Of a stretch of DNA of 34,520 nt, positions 16,332 through 24,804 are shown piece by piece; positions within the stretch are counted from its first letter, which is position 1; each line of letters opens with the position of its first letter. The stretch covers positions 1 through 34,520 of the forward strand of contig JABDDD010000017.1 in the NCBI GenBank assembly GCA_013287765.1, in the 5' to 3' direction. The notes beneath the pieces were generated by a model, which made no database searches, was not told where the DNA came from, and was given only the letters and a program-made list of their open reading frames with translations. Position numbers and translations under genes: made by a program. This DNA is from Gammaproteobacteria bacterium (GTDB taxonomy: Bacteria > Pseudomonadota > Gammaproteobacteria > DSM-16500).

Positions 16332-16373
16332 ACATCTCTAGCTCCTTTTGGTAAGACATCTCTAGCTCCTTTT
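16332..16373 (+). repeat. Two direct 18-bp repeats in the leader of the 689-residue orphan
   Basis: ACATCTCTAGCTCCTTTT occurs at 16332-16349 and 16356-16373, exactly identical, 24 bases start to start. They lie just upstream of a TATAAT at 16399-16404, where an activator could bind. Confidence 0.75.
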
Positions 16374-16435
16374 TCATATTTCCTTAAGATAACTAGTATA
16401 TAATTAATACAATTCAATCATGAGGCGAGGAGCCT

Positions 16436-18505
16436 ATGTTACGTATTAAAACTCTAGAAGATGGCAAAAAAATATGGCTTGCTGTTGAAGAAATCTGTGA
16501 TCAAAAAGACATAGCGCCCGTTATCAGTGAAGATCGGAAAAAATATTACACTGAAAAACTCACCACAGTACAAAAAGACGCTTTTGATAAACAACTCGAT
16601 AAAACGCCCTTAGAAAAAGAAAAATTATTACAAGCGGTTAATATTCTGCAAAAACAGTGGAAAAAAACAACCGAAGTAAAAGTGAACCCACAAGGCAATC
16701 ATAGCCGATTTTTTTCACATTTTATGGCTTGGGAATTTAAAGATAAAAAGATGACAGGTATACAAGTCAAAAAATCTCGCAATCATAAAAAATTGGATGA
16801 ATTATTTGAAGCGATAACCACAGGTAATTGGGAGGCAAAAATTTTGCATCCAACGACGTGCATTCCTGAAGGTGACAATACTAAATTTAAAAAAAACTCA
16901 AAAGAACATGAGTTATCTATGTTAGCCTTGTCGTTATATGATGATGAAAAAATTTCTCGTTTTCAAATGTATACGTTAATGCAATATGCACAAACAGTGA
17001 AACAATTTGGTTTACAAGATATTTATAAAATATTGGATAAAAAGGGTGAATTTACGTCCGAAGCCAAAGAATATTTAATTCCTTTATTACAAAAAAGAAA
17101 TTATTTACCAGAATTAACATCTGATCAAATGAAAGAATTTAAATTATTGGTTCAAGCATTACCATTGTCTGAGCAAATATTTTATATTGTCGATAATCTA
17201 GAAAATAGTCAGCTAAGAGTCGATCTTGCAAAATTAGATACTTTATTTCCGCATGATAAAACCTACACTTTGCTTTCTACAGGAGCTGATGCTGCGTTTA
17301 CGTTAGCAATTGCCGGATTGGAGGCTTTTGTCCCGACTTTACCCATGCTGGGCGAAAAAGATATTCACACCATGGAAAAAGCCATTAGAAAAGGCTACCG
17401 TCCTTGTGCCGTCAATTTTTTTGATACGACACATTATACTGTTGTTCATCATTATCCTGTATTAGATGACTTAGGCGTTTTCAAACATGATTATTATCAT
17501 GGTCTTCTTATGAGCCTTATTCTTACAGCGATTGATCCGATTTCTTTACAAAAAAAAGGCATACGCATGGCTCTGCTTAAAAGCGTTGATATGCTACGAG
17601 ATATCACTCATATTCCTTTTTCTAAAGAGCAATGGCTTTTTCTGGATGGAAATTGCGGTTATTTTTTATATTATCGCAAAGATATTAATTTTTTAGATTC
17701 TAGTAATAAAAATATCACTACTTTATGGTGTCATAGTTTGTTGTTTGGATTAGAAACGAATCATATTTCTAATGGTGGATTTTTCCTAATGCCTTCAGAA
17801 AAAACTACCCGCTCAAAAGACATGACTCATTTTCAATGGAACTTAACTTCTATTGGTGCTTTGTATTTAATCCATAGTTATACCCATAAAAAAGAATGGA
17901 TGGCTATTGGTATTGATCCTGACCATTTTACCAAACCTTTTGCTGAGTATTATAAAGAAGTAGCGGTGATTTATGATGAAATCAAAGCTAATGCACCTAT
18001 TATCCAAATTATTAAATTACAAGCGTATATCGCATTAAAAAAAGATGATAACTTAATTGCCTTTGCAAAAATATCTGCGCTTATAGATAAAAATGAATCT
18101 TATCTTCTTAAAAAATTACAATTTATTAAAATAAAAAAATCTCAGATAAGTGAATACCATGCACTTAACGCCACAGCGATTGCATACGATAAAAAAGAAA
18201 TTGCGCCTCCTGCTATTAAGTCTTGTTTTACTGATTTATTCTTAAAAAATATTATTGCTGATCTTCATTTCAAAGATCATCCTTCTAAATTTTTATCAGA
18301 ATGTGATGCTTTTGCAAAATCATTATTAATGAAAAGCAGACCACTGCCTCTGCCTAAAGACGAAGATGTATTTGACCCATCAGATTTTGCAGGAATGTTC
18401 TCAACAACCGCCTCGCTTCAAGAGTTTGCGGAAAAAACATCTAAAGAGCAGTCAGAGAGGAAAGACTCTCAAACGGTAAGCCTGCCACGAAAATTGAGTC
18501 GCTAA
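16436..18505 (+). CDS. Large cytoplasmic orphan protein, putative type IV effector
   Basis: I do not recognise any domain. The 689-residue product has no signal peptide and no clear membrane helix. It is Lys/Glu/Asp-rich with long predicted helices, plus a central His/Asp/Tyr-rich section (FDTTHYTVVHHYPVLDDLGV, FKHDYYHGLL) that could be a metal site, and an aromatic region around WLFLDGNCGYFLYYRKDINF. The last 30 residues are polar and Glu-rich (EFAEKTSKEQSERKDSQTVS), like the E-block seen near the C-terminus of many Dot/Icm substrates. A TATAAT at 16399-16404, direct repeats and a palindrome lie upstream. AGGAG is only three bases from the ATG, but a GAGG at 16422 is better placed. The effector role is inference from shape and setting. 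Confidence 0.72.
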   Translation: MLRIKTLEDGKKIWLAVEEICDQKDIAPVISEDRKKYYTEKLTTVQKDAFDKQLDKTPLEKEKLLQAVNILQKQWKKTTEVKVNPQGNHSRFFSHFMAWEFKDKKMTGIQVKKSRNHKKLDELFEAITTGNWEAKILHPTTCIPEGDNTKFKKNSKEHELSMLALSLYDDEKISRFQMYTLMQYAQTVKQFGLQDIYKILDKKGEFTSEAKEYLIPLLQKRNYLPELTSDQMKEFKLLVQALPLSEQIFYIVDNLENSQLRVDLAKLDTLFPHDKTYTLLSTGADAAFTLAIAGLEAFVPTLPMLGEKDIHTMEKAIRKGYRPCAVNFFDTTHYTVVHHYPVLDDLGVFKHDYYHGLLMSLILTAIDPISLQKKGIRMALLKSVDMLRDITHIPFSKEQWLFLDGNCGYFLYYRKDINFLDSSNKNITTLWCHSLLFGLETNHISNGGFFLMPSEKTTRSKDMTHFQWNLTSIGALYLIHSYTHKKEWMAIGIDPDHFTKPFAEYYKEVAVIYDEIKANAPIIQIIKLQAYIALKKDDNLIAFAKISALIDKNESYLLKKLQFIKIKKSQISEYHALNATAIAYDKKEIAPPAIKSCFTDLFLKNIIADLHFKDHPSKFLSECDAFAKSLLMKSRPLPLPKDEDVFDPSDFAGMFSTTASLQEFAEKTSKEQSERKDSQTVSLPRKLSR

Positions 18506-18573
18506 GGAAAAGCGCAATTTCAGCACACAAATCTGCCGCTACTGTATTTCAAAATGTAATCGCAGTCTGCTAT

Positions 18574-19023
18574 TCAACAATAATCCGTGCTCGGATTAAA
18601 TTCTTTCCCTTTTTCTAAAATTCCTGTTCCTGGTATGTGATTAAGCTCCAAACGAATTCCATCTGGGCACTCAAACAATACTGAATAATAACCAGGTGCC
18701 CATGGCCCATCTTGAGGTGGTTGGATTATTTTTGCATCGATACTTTTTAAGTAAGAATAAAAATTATCGATATCCTCTCGAAGCTTTGCTCGAAAGCAAA
18801 GGTGATGCAATCCTATCCTGTTCTGTATAAATAAATCATTTTTATATGGCTCATGGCAGCGGCTAATCGCCACAGCCGTTTTACCACCAACATAGTACAA
18901 ATTATCTTTCCCACGAAATACTTCTTTTAATCCCATGTACGATAATACTTTGGTATAGAATACGGAGCAAATTTCAAAGCGAATTACAGTTAATACGATG
19001 TGTGCAATCCCATTAATTTCCAT
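18574..19023 (-). CDS. VOC-superfamily (glyoxalase/bleomycin-resistance) protein
   Basis: A 149-residue protein with the two beta-alpha-beta-beta-beta modules of the vicinal oxygen chelate fold. The opening INGIAHIVLTV carries the first metal His (H8), RIGLHHLCFRA a second near the centre, and CPDGIRLELNHIPG the C-terminal Glu ligand. YSVLFECPDG is the typical last strand. Members include lyases, dioxygenases, isomerases and antibiotic-binding proteins; the substrate cannot be given. It lies convergent to the large orphan gene, 68 bases away, and upstream of gloB by about 400 bases without any operon link. gloB is also a glyoxalase-pathway gene, but this protein is not an obvious GloA. Confidence 0.82.
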   Translation of the reverse strand: MEINGIAHIVLTVIRFEICSVFYTKVLSYMGLKEVFRGKDNLYYVGGKTAVAISRCHEPYKNDLFIQNRIGLHHLCFRAKLREDIDNFYSYLKSIDAKIIQPPQDGPWAPGYYSVLFECPDGIRLELNHIPGTGILEKGKEFNPSTDYC

Positions 19024-19427
19024 GATTAACTCCCAAAATAAGAGGTTATGCTTTTTCCCGTTGAAATTTATTGAGCAGCTCAGTGATTTTTTTCATTATA
19101 CAACCTGCCGAATATTTTCAAGTTGCTCTGATTCAATGTTCACAATTACTTGATCAATTTCATCTATCACCATCCTTTGTGAAGTTTACAACTTCGGAAA
19201 ATATATAATGAATTATAATATTATGCTAGCAAATATTTGCTATAGTTTTTTAATTAAGCTTTCCCCATCACAATTTGTCGTAATGATTTTTTAAATTTAT
19301 TTAACATTAAAAGCACCCCTCACCCGCCGCTGCGCGCCGACCTCTCCTGCAAGGGGAGAGGTGAAAATGGTTTAATATTTTCACCTCTAACTAAAAGGAA
19401 AAAAAAATAATACTAAACAAAAATCAC
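19024..19427. other. 404-base intergenic region with only short elements
   Basis: No convincing gene. On the minus strand, a 25-codon ORF (starting MVIDEIDQVIVNIESEQLEN) overlaps a 16-codon ORF (MKKITELLNKFQREKA) by a TAATG junction just before the VOC gene; they may be the remnant of a decayed gene. There is a perfect 16-bp palindrome TAGCAAATATTTGCTA at 19227-19242 and the GC-rich repeat listed separately. Confidence 0.6.
19311..19388. repeat. GC-rich dispersed-type repeat with two competing hairpins
   Basis: CACCCCTCACCCGCCGCTGC marks the start of a GC-rich element that recalls a widely dispersed bacterial repeat. ACCTCTCC (19340-19347) pairs with GGAGAGGT (19355-19362). AGAGGTGAAAAT (19357-19368) pairs perfectly with ATTTTCACCTCT (19377-19388). 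The two stems share bases, so only one can form. It lies just downstream of gloB and may end its transcript. Confidence 0.65.
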
Positions 19428-20204
19428 TTAAAAATAATTCTTCCATTCTCGCAAATACGCAAATACTTCAACTGCATTATCTAATTTTTTATTAAAATGC
19501 GCTTCAACTGCTTTTTTAATCGATGCTTCTTCACACCTTAAAAAAGGATTCATTTGTTTCTCATCTGATAATCGTGATGGCAATGAAGGTAAATGTTTTT
19601 CACGTATTTTTTGCATGCGCTGAGCTTTTTCTAAAAGAACAGCATTCTCCGGCTCAACTTGTTGCGCAAAAGCTAAATTCGCTACAGTATATTCATGACC
19701 ACAATACACTTGAATCGTATCAGATAACTGAGATAATTTTTGCAATGAACTAAACATTTGCAGCGGCGTCCCTTCAAAAATTTTCCCACATCCTATACTA
19801 AATAACGTATCTCCACAAAAAAGCCACTCGTTATTGTAATAAGCAACATGATCTAAAGTATGCCCTGGGATGTCTAATACTTTTAAAGAAAAAAACTCAC
19901 ATCGAACCTCGTCACCTTCTTTTACACGCTGATGAATAAAATCATGCGGACTCTTATCAGAACCAACCACCATCACTCTATCATTATATTTTAATAAGTC
20001 ACTCACCCCACCCATATGATCACGATGATGGTGTGTAATGAAAATACCTTGAAGCTTAAGCCTCTTTGCTTCCAAAACCTCAATCACTGGCGTTGCATCA
20101 CCCGGATCGACAACCCATGCATGATTGTTTTTGTCAAAAAATGTCCAAATGTAATTGTCTTTAAAAGCAGGTATAGGAAAAATAGTTAACGATGATGACG
20201 ACAT
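19428..20204 (-). CDS. gloB: Hydroxyacylglutathione hydrolase (glyoxalase II)
   Basis: A 258-residue metallo-beta-lactamase-fold enzyme, normal length, that hydrolyses S-D-lactoylglutathione in methylglyoxal detoxification. The binuclear metal motif THHHRDH is at residues 57-63, with further ligands in LDIPGHTLDHVAYY, FCGDTLFSIGCGK and VYCGHEYT. The C-terminal glutathione-binding part has KIREKHLPSLPSRLSDEKQM and NPFLRCEE, typical of GloB. It lies 23 bases beyond the 3' end of tRNA-Lys on the same strand. A GC-rich hairpin repeat follows. The glyoxalase I partner is not in the window unless the VOC gene nearby has that role. Confidence 0.95.
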   Translation of the reverse strand: MSSSSLTIFPIPAFKDNYIWTFFDKNNHAWVVDPGDATPVIEVLEAKRLKLQGIFITHHHRDHMGGVSDLLKYNDRVMVVGSDKSPHDFIHQRVKEGDEVRCEFFSLKVLDIPGHTLDHVAYYNNEWLFCGDTLFSIGCGKIFEGTPLQMFSSLQKLSQLSDTIQVYCGHEYTVANLAFAQQVEPENAVLLEKAQRMQKIREKHLPSLPSRLSDEKQMNPFLRCEEASIKKAVEAHFNKKLDNAVEVFAYLREWKNYF

Positions 20205-20227
20205 GCAGCTTCCTTAAAAAAATGGTA

Positions 20228-20300
20228 TGGGCCGTCTGCGATTCGAACGCAGGACCAACAGGTTAAAAGCCTGCTGCTCTACCGACTGAGCTAACGGCCC
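20228..20300 (-). tRNA. tRNA-Lys (anticodon UUU)
   Basis: The minus strand folds as a complete cloverleaf of 73 bases. The acceptor is GGGCCGT with ACGGCCC, D arm GCTC-AGTCGGTA-GAGC, anticodon arm GCAGG-CTTTTAA-CCTGT with anticodon TTT, a five-base variable loop, T arm CTGCG-TTCGAAT-CGCAG, and discriminator A. CCA is not encoded. It lies between queE and gloB. No integrase or repeated 3' end is visible. Confidence 0.97.
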
Positions 20301-20385
20301 CATCACTTCTTTCGCTGCCAATGATACCGATTTATAAAAAAAATTCAATCAATTGTTAAAAAAAAATTGCATAATAACTATGAAA

Positions 20386-21027
20386 TCACCGCCCAGGGAC
20401 ATCCCCCCACAAATATTTATGCAATTGCACTTGCAATCGCACGGGCAATCTATCTTCTATAATCCAATCCGCTAACTCCCCTGGTTTTTGCTCAGTATAG
20501 CTTGGAGAAAATAAAATATCGCACTTTTTAGTTAAATCATATTTTTTTACAATTTTTTTTGACCAAAAATAGTCATTTTGATCGCAAATAACAAATTTAA
20601 TTTGATCATGCGGCAATATATACTCTAGATTAAGCCATAAGTTTTTTTCAACTTCACCTGATCCAGGTGTTTTAATATCAATGACCTTAACCACCCGAGA
20701 ATCAACACACGCGACATCTAAAGCACCACTTGTTTCAAGTGATACCTGATACCCTTCATCGCATAAACACTGCAAAAGTTCAATGCAAGGTTTTTGTGCT
20801 AAGGGTTCACCGCCAGTCACTGTCACATAACGAGCACCATAGGTTTTAACTTGAGACAGAATATCTTCAATTGACATCCCTGTTCCACCCTGAAAAGCAT
20901 ATGCCGTATCACAATATTGGCAACGCAGCGGACAGCCGGTCAAACGAATAAAAACCGTTGGCAAGCCAACGGTTTTGGTTTCCCCTTGCAGAGAAAAAAA
21001 GATTTCTGTGACGCGCAACCGACTCAT
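20386..21027 (-). CDS. queE: 7-carboxy-7-deazaguanine synthase QueE
   Basis: A 213-residue radical SAM enzyme that contracts the ring of 6-carboxytetrahydropterin in queuosine synthesis. The cluster motif C-x3-C-x2-C is at C32, C36 and C39 in TGCPLRCQYCDTAYAF, preceded by the QGE signature in SLQGETKTVG and followed by VTVTGGEPLAQK. The ATG at 21027 is preferred; the frame could start nine bases earlier at a TTG that overlaps the cpoB stop, but GAG lies five bases before the ATG. It ends the tolB-pal-cpoB-queE set, the same position it has in many gammaproteobacteria. Confidence 0.95.
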   Translation of the reverse strand: MSRLRVTEIFFSLQGETKTVGLPTVFIRLTGCPLRCQYCDTAYAFQGGTGMSIEDILSQVKTYGARYVTVTGGEPLAQKPCIELLQCLCDEGYQVSLETSGALDVACVDSRVVKVIDIKTPGSGEVEKNLWLNLEYILPHDQIKFVICDQNDYFWSKKIVKKYDLTKKCDILFSPSYTEQKPGELADWIIEDRLPVRLQVQLHKYLWGDVPGR

Positions 21028-21032
21028 GAAAC

Positions 21033-22031
21033 TCAATGACCCGCTTTTCGAATTTGTTTCAATTGCTCTGTTGCTAATCGTGCAGAAGCCGTACCCGGAA
21101 AATGAACCACTACTTTTTTCAAGGCATCTTTTGCATCAGGCCACTTAAATTCAGCCATATAAATTAAACCAATTTTTAATTGCGCATCTGCAACCTTCGC
21201 GCTATCTGGAAATTTATCGACAACAACATTAAATTCATCAGCAGACTTATCATTTTTATTAATAAGACCATAGAGCTCACCCAACCAATAATGTGCATTA
21301 GCAGCAAATTGGCCACTTGGATATCGACGCAACATTTTCTGTAACGTCAAAATCGCATCATTATATTTTTTTGCTTTAATTAAGTCATACGCCGTTTGAT
21401 AAATATGCTGCTCTTCTGCAGGATTCAGTGGCTGAACTGGCTCAGAAACTGCGGCTACTTTTTTAGGTTTTTCTAAAGAAGATGAAATAGATTGGCTAGG
21501 TTGTTGTATGACAGGCACTGTTTTGACTGAATTGTCAGCCGCTGTATTATTTGCTTTTAACTGAGTTAACCGCGCATCCAAATCAGAATACATTGACTTT
21601 TGCTGCTCTTTTATTTGCGTTAACAAATGATTTAATTCTTCAACTTGATCTCTTAAAGATTGAACTTCTGCTTGTAACGATTCAAATTTACTTAAAGTAT
21701 TATCATGTTGTAAGTTATTAATCTTTTGTTCTAAAAGATCAATATGCTGCTCTATCGACAAAGAAGGCGATAAAGAGGGATTAGCAGCTGTAGGAGGCGG
21801 CGGTGCTTTCACATCGTTAACATCCTCTCCTGGCTCAGGAATGGCAGGATCAGCCGCCATAGCAACAGGAGATGCAACGTCTGCTGCTGCATCAGATGAT
21901 GAATTATCAAATGCAGGTGGATAGCTATCATTACTCCCTGCGTCATAGACGGGTGCATCTTCTGCAAAAGCGCAAAGACTTAAAGTCAATGACATAAATA
22001 CTACACAAAAAACACTAGAAACTTTCAACAT
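21033..22031 (-). CDS. cpoB: Cell division coordinator CpoB (YbgF)
   Basis: A 332-residue periplasmic protein that links Tol-Pal constriction with peptidoglycan synthesis. The signal peptide MLKVSSVFCVVFMSLTLSLC ends near AFA before EDAP. A Pro/Ala/Ser/Asp-rich spacer of about 65 residues follows, longer than in E. coli, then a coiled coil (residues 90-150, SIEQHIDLLEQKINNLQHDN onward) and three or so TPR units from residue 205, with the family motif YPSGQFAANAHYWLGELYG and FPGTASARLATEQLK. It sits 14 bases after pal and overlaps the possible TTG start of queE. Confidence 0.93.
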   Translation of the reverse strand: MLKVSSVFCVVFMSLTLSLCAFAEDAPVYDAGSNDSYPPAFDNSSSDAAADVASPVAMAADPAIPEPGEDVNDVKAPPPPTAANPSLSPSLSIEQHIDLLEQKINNLQHDNTLSKFESLQAEVQSLRDQVEELNHLLTQIKEQQKSMYSDLDARLTQLKANNTAADNSVKTVPVIQQPSQSISSSLEKPKKVAAVSEPVQPLNPAEEQHIYQTAYDLIKAKKYNDAILTLQKMLRRYPSGQFAANAHYWLGELYGLINKNDKSADEFNVVVDKFPDSAKVADAQLKIGLIYMAEFKWPDAKDALKKVVVHFPGTASARLATEQLKQIRKAGH

Positions 22032-22045
22032 AGTCAGTCATCCTG

Positions 22046-22573
22046 TCATTGCGCAAAAACCACAACTACTCGACGGTCTAATTGAAAATCATGTTCACTT
22101 CGACCACTCACCGCTAAACGCTCAGCACCATAGCTCACAACACGAATTTGTGAAGCATTCACCCCTTTAGATTTCATAAGTGCTGCCACCGCATTGGCTC
22201 GACGTTCACCTAAAGCGACATTGTATTCACGACTACCTCGTGGATCAGTATGGCCTTCTAGGATAATACTCGCATGTGGATGTGCAATCAAAAAATCCGC
22301 ATTAGCAAAAATGGCGGGCTTGTATTCATCTTGAATATCAGCGCTATCATAATTAAAATAATAAGTTCTTTTTGCTAATAGCGCATTATGTCTTGCACCA
22401 TCACTAAAACGCGCATCATCACCCACTCCGCTTGCTTGCGCCCCGCCCTGTCCACTGCTCATACCATTTGGACTATTTTGACCCGATGATCCATTTCCTG
22501 GTGCCGAACAAGCGCTTAAAGCTGCAATACTACCGACCACTACCAATGATTGAAATAACGCTTTGAATTTCAT
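22046..22573 (-). CDS. pal: Peptidoglycan-associated lipoprotein Pal
   Basis: A 175-residue outer-membrane lipoprotein. The signal peptide ends in lipobox LSAC (Cys22), followed by a Gly/Ser/Asn/Gln-rich linker, then the OmpA-type peptidoglycan-binding domain with YYFNYDSADIQ, the conserved EGHTDPRGSREYNVALGERR and VVSYGAER. It binds TolB and the wall and helps invaginate the outer membrane at division. It lies between tolB and cpoB. Confidence 0.97.
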   Translation of the reverse strand: MKFKALFQSLVVVGSIAALSACSAPGNGSSGQNSPNGMSSGQGGAQASGVGDDARFSDGARHNALLAKRTYYFNYDSADIQDEYKPAIFANADFLIAHPHASIILEGHTDPRGSREYNVALGERRANAVAALMKSKGVNASQIRVVSYGAERLAVSGRSEHDFQLDRRVVVVFAQ

Positions 22574-22650
22574 AGCTATTCTCCCTTAAACCTAAAAATA
22601 ATTAAAATTGCTTTAGCTGATGGAAAAGTATACTCTGAAAATGAATCCTA

Positions 22651-23967
22651 TCAAGACAAAAATGGCGACCATGCCGGGTCTTGTACTTCACCATCCAGCG
22701 CTGGTAATCGAATCTGAATATGACCGTCCACACTGACCATACCCAACACACTTTTTCCTTGATATAAAGTCCCAAATAAAGCCATTGTGCCATTTGGGGC
22801 AATACTAGGTGACTCACTATCTGCATTAAAATGGGTTAAAATGCGAAAAACACCCGCATCTAAATCTAAAAAACCCACGTTATACAATCCGCCATCTTGA
22901 TTGAGCATGATTAAATGATTGCCATCTGCCGTAAAAGAGGCTCGCGCATTATATTTACCATCATATGTCAAACGAGTCACCGCTCGAGTTTGTAAATTAA
23001 TTTGATAAATTTGCGGGCTACCACTTCGATTAGAAGTAAAGGCAATGCTATTATTAAGCGGTGACCAAGTGGGCTCTGTATTAATATAATAATCATTCGT
23101 CAGCTGAGTTAAATGATGAGAAGCTAAATCTAAAATATAAATATTAGGTGATCCACTTTTGGATAAAACCACAGCCAATTTTTTCCCATCAGGCGACCAA
23201 GCCGGCGCGCCATTAATGCCAGGAAACCCAGACACACGGTTTCTTTGACCGCTTGCGACTTCTTCGATATAAATAGCCGATTTTTTATTTTCAAAAGAAA
23301 CATACGCAATTTGCTTGCCATTAGGCGACCATGCAGGTGACATAATCGGATCACTCGAATTCAGCAAAGGTCTTGGATTGTAACCATCTTGATCTGAAAC
23401 TTCCAAAAAATAATGCGGAGCGCCCCTGGCTGCCTGACGCACGACGACATAAGCCAGACGCGTTGAAAAAACACCTCGCACACCGGTAATGGTTTGATAA
23501 ATTTGATCACTGATATGATGCGCTAATGCGCGTAATTCGGCAGGATTTGCGTTAAATTTTTGCTCAAATAATACAATTTCTGGCAAAGCAGCATGGTTTT
23601 TACCTTTGGCGACATCCAGCAATTCTACTTTGACTGTATAATATCCATCAACTTGCTCGATTTTACCAATGACCGCATTATCCACCCCTACTGTTTTAAA
23701 ATAATCAAAAGAGACTTCACTAACACTTGCAGGAAATTGCGTTAATTGGTTTTTAGTCCAGACTTTAAACCGACCAGAGTTTTGTAAATCATTGCTAATA
23801 ATAGCTGCCACATCTTGCGGCGGTGTTTGACCTTGAATCGCAAAAGGAACGATCGCAATCGGCACGGCTCCAAAGACACCTTGCGTTAATTCCATACTTA
23901 ACATTGCCCAAGCAGAACTGACACTACTTAAGCAAATGGCTAAAAAAACGATAAGTAATTTTCGCAT
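22651..23967 (-). CDS. tolB: Tol-Pal system protein TolB
   Basis: A 438-residue periplasmic protein, normal length. The signal peptide is MRKLLIVFLAICLSSVSSAW with a cut near AWA. The N-terminal alpha/beta domain runs to about residue 160, then a six-bladed propeller with the repeated PxWSPDG/N-K-x-[hydrophobic] blade motif: SPAWSPNGKQIAYVSFE, APAWSPDGKKLAVVLSK, EPTWSPLNNSIAFTSNR, and a last VQDPAWSPF. It binds Pal and TolA. It is the first gene of its transcript, separated from tolA by about 5 kb, with its own promoter-like sequence. Confidence 0.97.
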   Translation of the reverse strand: MRKLLIVFLAICLSSVSSAWAMLSMELTQGVFGAVPIAIVPFAIQGQTPPQDVAAIISNDLQNSGRFKVWTKNQLTQFPASVSEVSFDYFKTVGVDNAVIGKIEQVDGYYTVKVELLDVAKGKNHAALPEIVLFEQKFNANPAELRALAHHISDQIYQTITGVRGVFSTRLAYVVVRQAARGAPHYFLEVSDQDGYNPRPLLNSSDPIMSPAWSPNGKQIAYVSFENKKSAIYIEEVASGQRNRVSGFPGINGAPAWSPDGKKLAVVLSKSGSPNIYILDLASHHLTQLTNDYYINTEPTWSPLNNSIAFTSNRSGSPQIYQINLQTRAVTRLTYDGKYNARASFTADGNHLIMLNQDGGLYNVGFLDLDAGVFRILTHFNADSESPSIAPNGTMALFGTLYQGKSVLGMVSVDGHIQIRLPALDGEVQDPAWSPFLS

Positions 23968-24000
23968 AGTTTAATCTGTCAAATTAAAAATTGATTAAAA

Positions 24001-24009
24001 TTTATAGCA
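24001..24009 (-). promoter_or_regulatory. Extended -10 promoter element for tolB
   Basis: On the minus strand TGCTATAAA has the extended -10 form TGn-TATAAA, about 35 bases before the tolB ATG. It would give tolB-pal-cpoB-queE an independent start. Confidence 0.45.
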
Positions 24010-24042
24010 TATTTGGCAGAAAAAATCTATTGGCTATTTTGG

Positions 24043-24804
24043 CTATTTAGATGGCTGACGGAAAATACAAGTAAAAACACTCCCCACCCCGACTTTACTT
24101 TCTACATCTAATTTTGCCTGGTGTCTTAATAAAACATGTTTGGCAATCGCCAATCCCAATCCTGTTCCGCCACTTCTGCGTGAGCGACCTGGATCCACTC
24201 GATAAAATCGCTCTGTCAATCGTGGGATATGTTTAGCTGCAATACCAATCCCTGTATCTTTTACACTAAAATAAACACTGTTATTTTTATTAAACCAGCG
24301 AATTAAAATATTTCCACCCGCAGGCGTATATTTGACAGCATTAAAAATAATATTTGAAAATAAACTTCTTAATTCAAAAGCATTGCCTTCAATAAATAAT
24401 TTAGGCTCTACTTTTAATTGAATAGAATGCTTTTGTTCACCACTAAAAGTATTGGCTTCTTTACAAATAGCTTTTAATAACTTAGGTACATTCACAATAC
24501 TTTTTTCGGTATCATCATCTTCTTCTTCACTTTCAAGGCGAGAGAGTAATAATAAATCTTCAATTAAATTTTCCATACGTAAAGTTTGTTGATGCATTTG
24601 CAGAAAAATTTTTCGCAAATATTTTGTTTCATCCAAGTCTTGATGTATCAGTGTTTCAAGATAACCATGAATCACTGTGAGCGGTGTGCGTAATTCATGC
24701 GAAACATTTGCCACAAAATCTTGTCGCATACGCTCTAGATGTTGAATATGATGAATAATTGTTTCAGGCAAATCTGCTATTAAATCTTGAATAGGTGGTT
24801 TCAT
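24043..24804 (-). CDS. phoR: PhoR-like histidine kinase lacking membrane and PAS domains
   Basis: The kinase core is complete: HisKA with the phospho-acceptor in VSHELRTPLTVIHGYLETL (H36 from the chosen start), N box LFSNIIFNAVKYTPAGG, G1 box DTGIGI, F-box-like LTERFYRVDP, and G2 box GTGLGLAIAKH. The HisKA sequence is PhoR-like. The usual N-terminal membrane helices and PAS domain of PhoR (about 430 residues in E. coli) are missing: with the ATG that overlaps the phoB stop (ATGA, 24801-24804) the protein has 253 residues and only about 20 before the HisKA helix. The frame does continue 20 codons further upstream inside phoB, to an ATG at 24864, but adds no membrane segment. Translation is probably coupled to phoB. 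Confidence 0.88.
   Translation of the reverse strand: MKPPIQDLIADLPETIIHHIQHLERMRQDFVANVSHELRTPLTVIHGYLETLIHQDLDETKYLRKIFLQMHQQTLRMENLIEDLLLLSRLESEEEDDDTEKSIVNVPKLLKAICKEANTFSGEQKHSIQLKVEPKLFIEGNAFELRSLFSNIIFNAVKYTPAGGNILIRWFNKNNSVYFSVKDTGIGIAAKHIPRLTERFYRVDPGRSRRSGGTGLGLAIAKHVLLRHQAKLDVESKVGVGSVFTCIFRQPSK

Noticed and set aside
18574-20204. VOC protein and GloB as a GloA-GloB operon
   Set aside because: They are 404 bases apart with a hairpin repeat between them, and the VOC protein does not look like a standard lactoylglutathione lyase.
20228-20300. tRNA-Lys as an integration site for a genomic island
   Set aside because: No integrase and no second copy of the tRNA 3' end were found in the window.
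22035-22049. CAGTCAT and CTGTCAT near the pal-cpoB junction as a Pho box
   Set aside because: The heptamers are about 8 rather than 11 bases apart, on the strand opposite to the genes.
22602-22826. Separate 74-codon minus-strand ORF between pal and tolB
   Set aside because: It overlaps the end of tolB in another frame and has no start signal or family features.
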